From: Coriobacteriaceae bacterium | Lineage (GTDB): Bacteria; Actinomycetota; Coriobacteriia; Coriobacteriales; Eggerthellaceae | DNA: 10,902 nt | Assembly: GCA_015062635.1 (NCBI GenBank) | Contig: SUUF01000066.1 | Location: 1-10,902 of the forward strand | Reading direction: 5' to 3' | Part shown: positions 1 through 5,921 of the stretch, piece after piece | How positions within the stretch are numbered: position 1 is the first letter of the stretch | Layout: each line of letters starts with the position of its first letter | The notes under the pieces: generated by a model | Databases searched by the model: none | What the model was told of the DNA's origin: nothing | The model's input: the letters and a program-made list of their open reading frames with translations, nothing else | Program-made: the position numbers and the translations under genes

Positions 1-150
1 CGGTTTTCGCATCGTGATGTCCCATAAGTTGAAAAAGTTTGCACGGGCTGTTTTATCCTTCATGCGAATGGCCAGAAACCGACCTCCGACTCATCCGCGC
101 CCCGCGATATGGGGTACCATGATAGGCGAAGCCAACGGAAAGGAGCCGCC
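1..150. other. Upstream region of thpR with candidate promoters
   Basis: This stretch holds no convincing gene. Its left part is more AT-rich than the rest of the window. TTGAAA at 29-34 followed 17 bases later by TTTATC at 52-57 is a possible sigma-70-type promoter on the + strand. A second weak -10 candidate, TACCAT at 115-120, lies about 30 bases before the thpR start but has no matching -35. The ribosome binding site AAAGGAG at 139-145 fixes the thpR start. The promoter calls are pattern matches only. Confidence 0.3.
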
Positions 151-708
151 ATGAGGGCGTTCATCGCGTTGGAGTTGCCCGAGGCGTTCTGGCGGGACAC
201 GGCCGCCCTCGCCCGCGAGCTCGGCACCCAGGTGACCGGGCGTTTCCTGAAAGCGCAGACCTACCATCTGACCTTGGCGTTTCTCGGCGATATCGACGAT
301 GCCGGCAAGCAGCGAGCCGTCGACGCGATCGACGCCGCCTGCGCGGGACTCGCGGCCATCCCCCTGGCATGCGATGGCCTCGGAAAGTTCGGCCGCGCGC
401 AAGACGCCACGCTCTGGCTGGGCATTCAACGCTCGGGCAATCTGGAACAGCTTGCACGCCGTATGCGCGAGGAGCTCGACGTCCGGGGCATCGGCTACGA
501 TTCCAAGCCCTTCAAGCCCCACATCACGCTTGCACGGCGGGCGCGCATCCCCCGCTCTCCGCTTCCCGCGCTCGCGTTCCCGCGCGACGACATCGCAACC
601 GATGTCACGCTTTTCAAAAGCGAGCTCTCGCACGAAGGCGCGTCGTACAAGCCGCTCTACACCGTGCGCCTGCACGGCATGGGCGACGGCGATGGGGACC
701 CTAGCTGA
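151..708 (+). CDS. thpR: RNA 2',3'-cyclic phosphodiesterase (2'-5' RNA ligase family, ThpR)
   Basis: A 185-residue soluble protein of the 2H phosphoesterase superfamily, which hydrolyses 2',3'-cyclic phosphate ends of RNA and was first described as a 2'-5' RNA ligase. The sequence shows the two diagnostic HxTL motifs, HLTL in YHLTLAFLG and HITL in KPHITLARR, spaced as expected, plus the typical N-terminus MRAFIALELP and the C-terminal SELSHEGASYKPLY block. Length matches the family (about 180-190). The frame is open upstream to 109, but the ATG at 151 is chosen because AAAGGAG lies six bases before it and the protein then begins exactly like relatives. The TGA stop at 706-708 overlaps the TAG stop of the convergent membrane-protein gene by 8 bp, so no terminator fits between them. 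Its physiological RNA substrate cannot be told from the sequence. Confidence 0.92.
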   Translation: MRAFIALELPEAFWRDTAALARELGTQVTGRFLKAQTYHLTLAFLGDIDDAGKQRAVDAIDAACAGLAAIPLACDGLGKFGRAQDATLWLGIQRSGNLEQLARRMREELDVRGIGYDSKPFKPHITLARRARIPRSPLPALAFPRDDIATDVTLFKSELSHEGASYKPLYTVRLHGMGDGDGDPS

Positions 709-1393
709 ATTTCACGACGCACAGAATGATGAACGAAACGACGACGGCGATCGTGATCGGCCATCCCCAGCGTTCGGGCACCGAGCTCAGGGACTTCACC
801 AACAGGGGGTACAGGACCCAAATGTAGAGCGTCACCAGCGTGCCGAGCAGCACGTCGTTCACGAGCCATGCCTGCTGCAGCACGTTGAAGGGCAGATACG
901 AGTTGTCCCACAGCGGATACACGCCGGTGACGGGGTCGGGCTGGTTCAGCAGCAGCCCCATCGACAGCTCGCCGATCATGCTCGCGAGCACTGCGAACAG
1001 CCAGAAGCGCAACACCGCCCGCCACTTGGGTTGATAGCGGTATATCAGCCAATCGCGCTGCGGCACCAGCAGCAACGCGCACAGCACCGATGCGATCCCA
1101 TACACGCAGAACGGGTACATCGGGTCGGCGAACACGAGCGAATCGTCATCGACGATGCCAAACGCCCAATCGTTGAACAGGCAATAGGGAATCTCGACCC
1201 AGTGCCCGATAATCGAGAAAATGCAAAACCCGATGGCCAAGCCCCGCCAGAAGCGCAGGCTCCACGGCGCCCAGCCCGCCTTCACGCCATACGTGCGCAT
1301 GACCTCGGGGTCGCGCTCGAACGCCACGGCGCGCTTCGGCGTCACCGGCGCCTTCCAGCGCCCCTGCGCGCCAGCTCGGGTTTCCTCGGTCAT
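701..1393 (-). CDS. CmpB-like multi-pass membrane protein (putative ABC-transporter type IV family)
   Basis: A 230-residue integral membrane protein of the family that Pfam calls ABC_trans_CmpB; the transporter label is putative and no biochemical role is known to me. After a basic, soluble N-terminal stretch (residues 1-44) come about five hydrophobic segments near 50-68, 94-110, 128-148, 175-197 and 211-228. Signature-like stretches are FSIIGHWVE (59-67), YPFCVYGI (93-100) and GELSMGLLLNQ (141-151). All recur in the gene immediately upstream, so the two are paralogues. The start is the ATG at 1393, six bases after AAAGGAG; an in-frame TTG at 1420 would abut the preceding stop but has no such site. 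The gap to the upstream gene is 27 bases, implying co-transcription. No ABC ATPase gene is present in the window, which weakens the transporter reading. Confidence 0.8.
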   Translation of the reverse strand: MTEETRAGAQGRWKAPVTPKRAVAFERDPEVMRTYGVKAGWAPWSLRFWRGLAIGFCIFSIIGHWVEIPYCLFNDWAFGIVDDDSLVFADPMYPFCVYGIASVLCALLLVPQRDWLIYRYQPKWRAVLRFWLFAVLASMIGELSMGLLLNQPDPVTGVYPLWDNSYLPFNVLQQAWLVNDVLLGTLVTLYIWVLYPLLVKSLSSVPERWGWPITIAVVVSFIILCVVKFS

Positions 1394-1420
1394 CGGGCTC
1401 CTTTCACCAGCACGCGCCAA

Positions 1421-2848
1421 CTAGCTCGCCGCCGAGCTCGAAGAGCCGCCCGCAGCGTCCTGCACCATGCCCGTCGCCGTGTTTATCGCGTTCTCGTAAT
1501 CGGTCTGCGGGATGTTGATGTAGTACAGCGCCATCAGGATGGCGTAGCCCACGACCACGCCGACGAACACGACCGTCATCGACTCGTTGGGGATGCGGCG
1601 GAACAGGCGCTCGAGCGCCGGGTACACGACCCAGGTCATGAGCGTGGCGAGGAAGGCGAAGAACAGGCCGTTTTGCAAGCACACCTGCCCCATGAAGTTG
1701 CCGAACATCGTGGAGTAGTCCCACAGCTGCAGGTCTTGGTTCACGACCATGCCCATGCTGAACTCGATGAGCGTGCACACCAGGCCGTTCGCGACGAAGC
1801 TTATCGCGAGCGAGACGCCCACCTTCCCGGTCTTGCGCTCCAGGAAGTTCTTCAGCGGGTACAGCAGGATGGCGCACGCGCAGAAGCCGATGCCATACAC
1901 GGGGAACGGGTAGAGCCAGTCGCTCCAGATCTGGCTCGTGGGGTCGTACACGCCGGGCACGATGCCGTACTTGATGAGCAGGCACACCGCCGCCTCGACC
2001 CAATGGCCCACGATCGAGAAGATGATGAAGTAGATGATGAGGTTACGCCAGAATTCCCAGGTCTTCGGCCTGAAAAAGCTCTCTTCCTCGTCGAGGTCCT
2101 CGCCGAGCGAGCGGTTGTTGAAGGGCTCGACGAGGGTCGCCTTCACGCGCGAGCTCGTGGCGAAGTACGCGAGCATGAAGATGTCGAAAATCGACATCGT
2201 GACCTGCACCTCGATGTTGAAGACGCCGGTCGAGACGTTGATGGCGGTGCCGACGAGGATGTTGAAGAGGCTCACCGCGATGACCCAGACGCGCGTGAGC
2301 TTCTTGCGCTTCCAGATGAGCCAGATGGTGACGCCGTCGAGCATGACGTTCAGCAGGTTGAGCGCCTGGCTGAGGTCGATGGAATAGCTGCCCTTGATGT
2401 AGGTCGTGAGCGTGAACGTCGTGAACAGGACGTTCCACGCAAGCACGATGACGATGACGAGCAGGAAGCCCAGGCCCGTGGGGTCGCTGTAGCGGATGGC
2501 ATCGTAGGCCTGGCGGGCCGAACGGGTGGCGGCGCGGTGGTCGGCCTTCGCCTTCTTGCGCGCGGCGCGGGCGCGGGCGCGGGCCACCTTGCGGGCCTCG
2601 GAATTGCCCGAGCGTTCGGCGAGAACGGCCAGGCGCTTCGCCTCGGCGGCCTCGTCATCCGATTCCATCGCGATGCCCGCCATGGCCACCGCCTCGGCGG
2701 CGTCAAGCTGCGCGGCCTGGGTGATCTTCGCCCTATCGGCGCCCGTCGCAGCATCGGCCGCGTCGAGCGCGCGCTCGAAATCGGCTAACGCCTTGTCCTG
2801 TTCAGAGAGCACCGGCGCGGGCTCCTCGGCCTTTCCTCGTCGAGCCAT
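1421..2848 (-). CDS. CmpB-like membrane protein with N-terminal helical head and extra four-helix membrane domain
   Basis: A 475-residue protein in three parts. Residues 1-120 are hydrophilic, Ala/Asp/Glu-rich and then Ala/Arg/Lys-rich (85-115), probably long helices or a coiled coil. Residues 125-232 hold about four membrane segments (near 125-148, 163-180, 186-206, 215-232). A charged linker (236-262, with DLDEEES) leads into a CmpB-type domain (263-447) carrying FSIVGHWVE (277-285), LYPFPVYGI (312-320) and IEFSMGMVVNQ (361-371), matching the downstream paralogue motif by motif. The C-terminus is a Ser/Ala tail. The ATG at 2848 follows GGAAGGAA with good spacing. A 105-base gap separates it from the STAS gene upstream, with an inverted repeat inside. 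What the head does is unknown; its basic helix could bind nucleic acid, phospholipid headgroups or a partner protein. This is inference. Confidence 0.78.
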   Translation of the reverse strand: MARRGKAEEPAPVLSEQDKALADFERALDAADAATGADRAKITQAAQLDAAEAVAMAGIAMESDDEAAEAKRLAVLAERSGNSEARKVARARARAARKKAKADHRAATRSARQAYDAIRYSDPTGLGFLLVIVIVLAWNVLFTTFTLTTYIKGSYSIDLSQALNLLNVMLDGVTIWLIWKRKKLTRVWVIAVSLFNILVGTAINVSTGVFNIEVQVTMSIFDIFMLAYFATSSRVKATLVEPFNNRSLGEDLDEEESFFRPKTWEFWRNLIIYFIIFSIVGHWVEAAVCLLIKYGIVPGVYDPTSQIWSDWLYPFPVYGIGFCACAILLYPLKNFLERKTGKVGVSLAISFVANGLVCTLIEFSMGMVVNQDLQLWDYSTMFGNFMGQVCLQNGLFFAFLATLMTWVVYPALERLFRRIPNESMTVVFVGVVVGYAILMALYYINIPQTDYENAINTATGMVQDAAGGSSSSAAS

Positions 2849-2881
2849 GGCATTCCTTCCGTACTTCGCATGCTAAAGACA

Positions 2882-2917
2882 CGCCGCAGCCGCCTCGAAC
2901 GAAGCCCTGCTGCGGCG
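2882..2917 (-). terminator. Inverted repeat between STAS gene and CmpB gene (weak terminator or attenuator)
   Basis: CGCCGCAG at 2882-2889 and CTGCGGCG at 2910-2917 are perfect 8-bp inverted complements separated by 20 bases, able to form a GC-rich hairpin in the transcript of the minus-strand operon. The bases that follow on that strand (TGTCTTTAG) are only weakly T-rich. Partial read-through, which would lower expression of the CmpB genes relative to the STAS genes, is more likely than full termination. Confidence 0.35.
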
Positions 2918-2953
2918 CCATGCAACAGACTGTGCGAAACCTCGCTCGAACCG

Positions 2954-3256
2954 CTAGGCGAACGTGAGGATCTTGCTGAAGCCCGTCATGTCGAAGACAT
3001 CCATGACCTCGGGCTGCACGTTACGGAATTCAAGCGAACCACCGGTCGAGACCGCGCGCTTCTGCATCGCGACGATGACGCGCAGGCCGGCAGACGAGAC
3101 GAAGTCGCATTCGGCCATGTTCACGGCGATGCTCGTCACGCCCTTGGCGTTCAACTCGTTCGAGCATTCCTCGAGCTGAGGCGCCGTGGTGGTATCGAGG
3201 CGGCCGACAAGCGAGACGACGGTCGTCGCGCCTTCTTCGTTGAGCTTGATTTCCAT
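2954..3256 (-). CDS. STAS-domain anti-sigma-factor antagonist (copy 1)
   Basis: A 100-residue single STAS domain of the SpoIIAA/RsbV type. In characterised members the protein binds an anti-sigma kinase and is inactivated by phosphorylation of a serine. Here the phosphorylation loop is present as CDFVSSAGLRVIV (residues 50-62, serines 54 and 55). The opening beta strand, GRLDTTTAP (18-26) and the C-terminal DVFDMTGFSKIL complete the fold. Two ATGs lie six bases apart (3262 and 3256). The AAGGAGG is too close to the first but seven bases from the second, so the start is placed at 3256. It is a tandem paralogue of the next STAS gene upstream (3365-3667). No cognate kinase, PP2C phosphatase or sigma factor is in the window. 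It could alternatively be a structural STAS protein that regulates a membrane partner, but the intact serines favour partner switching. Confidence 0.88.
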   Translation of the reverse strand: MEIKLNEEGATTVVSLVGRLDTTTAPQLEECSNELNAKGVTSIAVNMAECDFVSSAGLRVIVAMQKRAVSTGGSLEFRNVQPEVMDVFDMTGFSKILTFA

Positions 3257-3269
3257 GGTCATTCCTCCT

Positions 3270-3285
3270 TATATGCTTTCATATA
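3270..3285 (-). promoter_or_regulatory. AT-rich hairpin beside the ribosome binding site of STAS copy 1
   Basis: TATATG (3270-3275) and CATATA (3280-3285) are perfect inverted complements with a four-base loop, next to the AGGAGG that serves the STAS gene. The segment 3270-3295 is conspicuously AT-rich in a GC-rich region and includes TATCAT-like sequence on the minus strand that could act as a -10 element. It may be an internal promoter, or a weak hairpin tuning initiation. Neither can be decided from sequence. Confidence 0.3.
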
Positions 3286-3313
3286 TGATATTCGGGTTTC
3301 GCCGAACCATCTC

Positions 3314-3340
3314 AAAAAGGCGCCACCGCGCTGAAGCGCC
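3314..3340 (-). terminator. Probable weak intrinsic terminator after STAS copy 2
   Basis: On the minus strand, 25 bases after the TAG stop at 3365, GGCGC (3340-3336) can pair with GCGCC (3323-3319), followed directly by TTTTT (3318-3314). The stem is only five GC pairs and the loop is 12 bases, so partial termination is the fair reading. It would make STAS copy 2 more abundant than the genes downstream. The AT-rich element at 3270-3295 could restart transcription. Confidence 0.45.
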
Positions 3341-3364
3341 GCGCGCCGGGCAGGGAGCCCGCGT

Positions 3365-3667
3365 TTACGCCTCGATGGTCAAGACCGTGTTCAAGCCCGT
3401 CATCTCGAACACCTCGTTGACCGCCTCGGCCGGATGCTGCAAGCGCAAGGCGCCGCCGCGCGAACGCAGGAGCTTCTCAGCGCCCACGAGCACGCGCAGG
3501 CCGGCGGACGAGATGTAGTCGACGCCGGTGAGGTCGATGGCGACATCCGAGACGCCCGACCCGAGGGCGCCGATAGCCGCCTCGAGCTCGGGTGCCGTCT
3601 GCACGGTGATCTTCCCCACCGGGCAAATCGTCGCCGACGTGCCTGAAACTTCCTTCGTGATCTGCAT
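3365..3667 (-). CDS. STAS-domain anti-sigma-factor antagonist (copy 2)
   Basis: A 100-residue single STAS domain, the same length as its neighbour and clearly paralogous to it. Shared blocks include TAPxLE near residue 24, SSAGLRV (53-59) and VFEMTG (86-91). The phosphorylation loop reads VDYISSAGLRVLV, with the candidate phosphoserine at 53 or 54. By family knowledge it would be switched off by an anti-sigma kinase and reset by a PP2C phosphatase; neither is encoded here. The ATG at 3667 begins the protein at MQITKEV, where the first beta strand of the fold starts. GGAAGG lies about ten bases upstream, a looser spacing than in the neighbours. An in-frame ATG ten codons earlier (3697) is possible but would add residues foreign to the family. 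It sits 56 bases downstream of the HlyD-like gene, so the two are probably co-transcribed. Confidence 0.87.
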   Translation of the reverse strand: MQITKEVSGTSATICPVGKITVQTAPELEAAIGALGSGVSDVAIDLTGVDYISSAGLRVLVGAEKLLRSRGGALRLQHPAEAVNEVFEMTGLNTVLTIEA

Positions 3668-3723
3668 TCCCGTGAATCCTTCCCTATCGAACAACATGCC
3701 TGCCGTTAGCCTGTTTGCAAAAC

Positions 3724-4230
3724 CTAGCCGCGCAGCAGCGCCTCGATGGGCGCGACACGCTGGGTCGTGATGGTTATCGGCAGCGGCGACCCTTCCGAAA
3801 ACTCGCCCACATCGCCTCCCTTGAAGTGCACGAGATAGGCCCATTCGCCGCTCATCAGGGCATCGGCCGCATAACCGCCGCCGAGCGCCGCAGCAACCTC
3901 GTCGCGGGAAAGCGGCACCGACGCCACGCCGGCGACCTCCATCTTCACGCCATCGACGTTGGCGGCGTCGCCGATATCGACGAGCGCGGCATCGTCTGCG
4001 CCAAGCAGGCACATGACGTTTCCATCGTGCAAGATGCCCGTCGACGTGACGCTCGTCGAGTTCGCGCCGAAAAAGCCCCACACGAGCAGTCCGGCGGCGA
4101 GCGCGATGACGGCCGCCACGGCCGCGAGCAAGCTCGGGTTCGTCACACGGACGTACTTGTCCAAATCATCGGGGCTGCGCAGCTTGTCTGCAGCTTTCTT
4201 GTTGAAAATGGAGCTGGTCGCGTCAGCCAC
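3724..4230 (-). CDS. Short HlyD-like membrane protein resembling NHLM bacteriocin-system secretion proteins
   Basis: A 168-residue single-pass membrane protein. Residues 8-30 (SIFNKKAADKLRSPDDLDKY region) resemble the N-terminal cytosolic motif of HlyD-type secretion proteins of NHLM/NHLP bacteriocin exporters (IFRKKALERLSSPEQLD-like, from memory). One membrane helix follows (34-54), then a beta-rich exported part ending in PLPITITTQRVAPIEALL, which recalls the end of those adaptors. It is much shorter than an ordinary adaptor, and the coiled-coil hairpin that normally reaches the outer partner is missing. The start is taken as GTG at 4230, preceded by AAGGAGGAG. An in-frame ATG at 4260 would leave that site inside the gene. 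It is the first gene of the STAS/CmpB cluster. Without an ABC exporter nearby, a role as an assembly or sensing subunit is as likely as secretion. The family assignment is moderate. Confidence 0.6.
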   Translation of the reverse strand: MADATSSIFNKKAADKLRSPDDLDKYVRVTNPSLLAAVAAVIALAAGLLVWGFFGANSTSVTSTGILHDGNVMCLLGADDAALVDIGDAANVDGVKMEVAGVASVPLSRDEVAAALGGGYAADALMSGEWAYLVHFKGGDVGEFSEGSPLPITITTQRVAPIEALLRG

Positions 4231-4280
4231 GAACTCCTCCTTCCGCACAGGCAGGACCATGGGAACCGCGCAGAGGCTGC

Positions 4281-4315
4281 ATGTCATACCCGTTCCCTGA
4301 CATTTCGGCACTATA
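4281..4315 (-). promoter_or_regulatory. Candidate promoter and operator-like inverted repeat for the HlyD-like/STAS/CmpB cluster
   Basis: On the minus strand TATAGT (4315-4310) is a good -10 hexamer in an AT-rich segment (4310-4335), but no clear -35 is seen 17 bases upstream. Just downstream, spanning the expected start point, ATGTCA (4281-4286) and TGACAT (4298-4303) form a perfect 6-bp inverted repeat with an 11-base spacer, as a repressor site would. The leader to the GTG start would be about 70 bases. Confidence 0.35.
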
Positions 4316-4401
4316 TCGAATATATATTACTCTCTTTGCGAAAGCAGCGAGGAAATCGGCGTCATCCCGAATACGGGGAAGCCGCGATGGCGAGCCCACG
4401 C

Positions 4402-4584
4402 GCGCGGACGAACGGGACGCCGGTCGCGAAGGCCCGCAGCGCGGACGAACGGGACGTCGGGCAAAAGGCTCCGCAACCCAGCCAGGCTAGGCGCCGGGCG
4501 CGAGGATCCGCAACGCGAACGAACGGGGCCCGGCGCGAGGACCCGCGGCGCCGGCAGGCTAGGCGCCGGGCGCGAGGACCCGCA
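4402..4584. repeat. Five imperfect 37-nt tandem repeats
   Basis: The gene-free interval 4231-4558 contains, besides the promoter region, a degenerate head-to-tail array. Units run 4402-4438, 4439-4475, 4476-4512, 4513-4547 and 4548-4584, lengths 37, 37, 37, 35 and 37; each ends in CCGCA or a close variant. Units 1 and 2 share GCGCGGACGAACGGGACG. Units 3 and 5 share 32 of 34 bases across their boundary (4484-4517 against 4556-4589). Unit 4 mixes the two types. There are no unique spacers, so this is not CRISPR. Unit 5 contains the stop codon and last codons of the diacylglycerol-kinase-like gene, as if the array grew from, or into, that 3' end. Inside it, on the minus strand, a 4-bp GGCT/AGCC hairpin (4467-4483) followed by TTTT is a weak terminator candidate. 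Confidence 0.75.
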
Positions 4585-5472
4585 GCGCGCGATGATGCAT
4601 GCGGATGTCGAACGATTCCGCAACGAGCGGCTCGCCGTCTATCTGCACCGGTGGCGGCGCATCGAACGAAAGGCGGATGTGCCCGGCTCGGGCGAAATGA
4701 ACCTCGGGCGCATTCACATGGTGCGCGTTCTTCGCGGAAAGGAACACCCGCACCGCACGCAGCGTCTTCACCGGCGAGGCATAGCAGATGTCGAAGAGGC
4801 CGTCATCGAGCTGCGCCTGGGGGCAGATGCGGAACCCGCCGCCATAGGTTTGCCCGATCTGCACGGCGAGCATCACCATGTCGCCCTCGCGGGGCTCGTC
4901 GGCGTCGATTTGCAGGGTGAAGCGGTAGGCGTCGAGATGGAAGAGCATCTGGTCGATGCCCGAGGCCAGGTACAGCGGCGCACCCGAGATATGCAGGCGC
5001 TTTCGCCAGGCGACCGTGCCCAGCGCCACGCCCGCATCGAGGCCGAACGAGAGCGTCTCGTCGAAGTACTCCCCGTTGCAGCAGCCGACATCGACCGCGC
5101 GTTCGGGGGCGTCCATCAGCGCGGATACGGCCGCGTCGGGGGAAACGGCATGCCGAGCGAACGGGCATAGTCGTTTCCCGAGCCGACGGGCACGACGCCG
5201 AACGCCGGCCGGTCAGCTTCGGGAATCTTCATCAGGCCGTTCACGACCTCGTGGATCACGCCGTCGCCGCCGAGGGCGATGACGTTTCGATACCCCGCCG
5301 CATCGGCCGCGAGCGCCACGGCGTGCTTCGGCCGATAGGTGTTCGCCACATCGATGGCATGCACCCCGAGTTCGCCGCGCAGGGAGCGCAGCACATGGCG
5401 CCCCGCCTCTGCCCCGTGTCCGCGCTTGGCGGCGGGGTTCACGACCAGCAGGGTCTTGCCCTCACGCAACAT
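4559..5472 (-). pseudogene. Diacylglycerol kinase-family lipid kinase (YegS/BmrU type), split by a frameshift
   Basis: Two abutting reading frames encode one family protein. The first (5472-5116, 118 residues) has the kinase N-lobe: VVNPAAKRG (10-18), the nucleotide-binding ALGGDGVIHE (66-75) and PVGSGNDYARSLG (95-107). The second (5116-4559, 185 residues) has the C-lobe, ending in QIDGEPLVAE and RALRVLAPGA. The correct peptide reads on through the break in the other frame as DAAVSALMDAPE. One extra base in the run of five G (5138-5142) would join the halves into about 304 residues, the usual family length. The first frame's TGA overlaps an ATG of the second (TGATG), so translational restart into a separate C-lobe is conceivable. 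The start is ATG 5472 with GGAAGG about ten bases upstream. Members phosphorylate diacylglycerol or related lipids at the membrane. A real inactivation, phase variation and a sequencing error are all possible. It lies 26 bases after the UPF0145 gene. Confidence 0.85.
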
Positions 5473-5498
5473 CGCCGCATGGCCTTCCCGCGCGATGC

Positions 5499-5810
5499 CT
5501 ACACGAACTTGACGGCGGTGCCGTAGGCGAGCATCTCGACGGTGCCATCCATCACCGAGCCGCCCGCGAAGCGCATGCAGATGATGGCGTCGGCGCCCAG
5601 GCGCTCGGCCTCGGCGATCATGCGCTGCTCAGCCTGGTTGCGGCCGTCCGAGATCATCGAGGTGTAGCTCTTGATCTCGCCGCCGGCGATGTTCTTGAAT
5701 CCGGCCATGATGTCGCGGCCGATGTTCTTCGAGGTCACGATATTGCCACGCACCAAGCCCAGAATCTGCACCTGCTGGCCGGGCACCACGTCGCACGTCG
5801 TCACTATCAT
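5499..5810 (-). CDS. YbjQ/UPF0145 family protein
   Basis: A 103-residue small soluble protein of the UPF0145 (YbjQ) family, which forms compact alpha/beta oligomers and is often labelled putative heavy-metal-binding; its function is not established. Recognisable blocks are MIVTTCDVVPG at the start, LGLVRGNIVTSKNIGRDI (17-34), LKNIAGGEIKSYT-like sequence (39-50), RLGADAIICMRF (70-81) and a hydrophobic C-terminal strand. Its full length matches the family. The ATG at 5810 follows AAAGGA by seven bases. A possible -10 element, TATAGT on the minus strand at 5850-5845, lies about 35 bases upstream without a clear -35. The next gene, the lipid-kinase-like one, starts 26 bases after its stop, so they probably form an operon. 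The C26 to M-x-C region holds no metal motif that I can identify. Confidence 0.88.
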   Translation of the reverse strand: MIVTTCDVVPGQQVQILGLVRGNIVTSKNIGRDIMAGFKNIAGGEIKSYTSMISDGRNQAEQRMIAEAERLGADAIICMRFAGGSVMDGTVEMLAYGTAVKFV

Positions 5811-5844
5811 GATGGTTCCTTTCGGTTGGTTTGCACTGCTGATA

Positions 5845-5850
5845 ACTATA
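5845..5850 (-). promoter_or_regulatory. Candidate -10 element for the UPF0145 gene
   Basis: TATAGT on the minus strand matches the sigma-70 -10 consensus at five of six positions and would give a leader of about 28 bases. TTGACG lies directly beside it rather than at -35 spacing, and no proper -35 is visible. The call rests on position and the hexamer alone. Confidence 0.3.
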
Positions 5851-5921
5851 CGTCAACAGGCGGCGAACGGTCTCACCTGCATTTACGGGCCATCGGCCCG
5901 CATCGGGCGCCGGGTTGTGCA

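Noticed and set aside
1..25. Possible minus-strand gene start leaving the left edge (ATG at 25)
   Set aside because: No ribosome binding site precedes it and only eight codons are visible.
2..154. Open frame at the left edge whose stop would overlap the thpR ATG
   Set aside because: The stop-start overlap is tempting, but codon third positions are AT-rich unlike the rest of the window, the peptide is not recognisable, and promoter-like sequence fills the region.
299..2788. Very long open frame on the + strand (829 codons)
   Set aside because: It lies opposite the CmpB-like genes and over thpR. Its product is Arg/His/Asp-rich with no domain, the usual by-product of high-GC third positions in the true minus-strand genes.
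3365..4081. 238-residue version of STAS copy 2
   Set aside because: The upstream part is the antisense-free alternate frame of the HlyD-like gene and is Arg-rich; the STAS fold starts at the ATG at 3667.
4402..4584. CRISPR array
   Set aside because: The repeats are directly tandem with no unique spacers, they diverge from each other, and no cas gene is present.
4327..4623. Small minus-strand frame across the 37-nt repeats
   Set aside because: It is Arg/Pro/Ser-rich low-complexity sequence made by the repeats; it has no start signal and overlaps the end of the kinase-like gene.
5886..5900. Terminator between the divergent genes
   Set aside because: The hairpin is strong, but neither strand has a T-run after it and no gene ends here.
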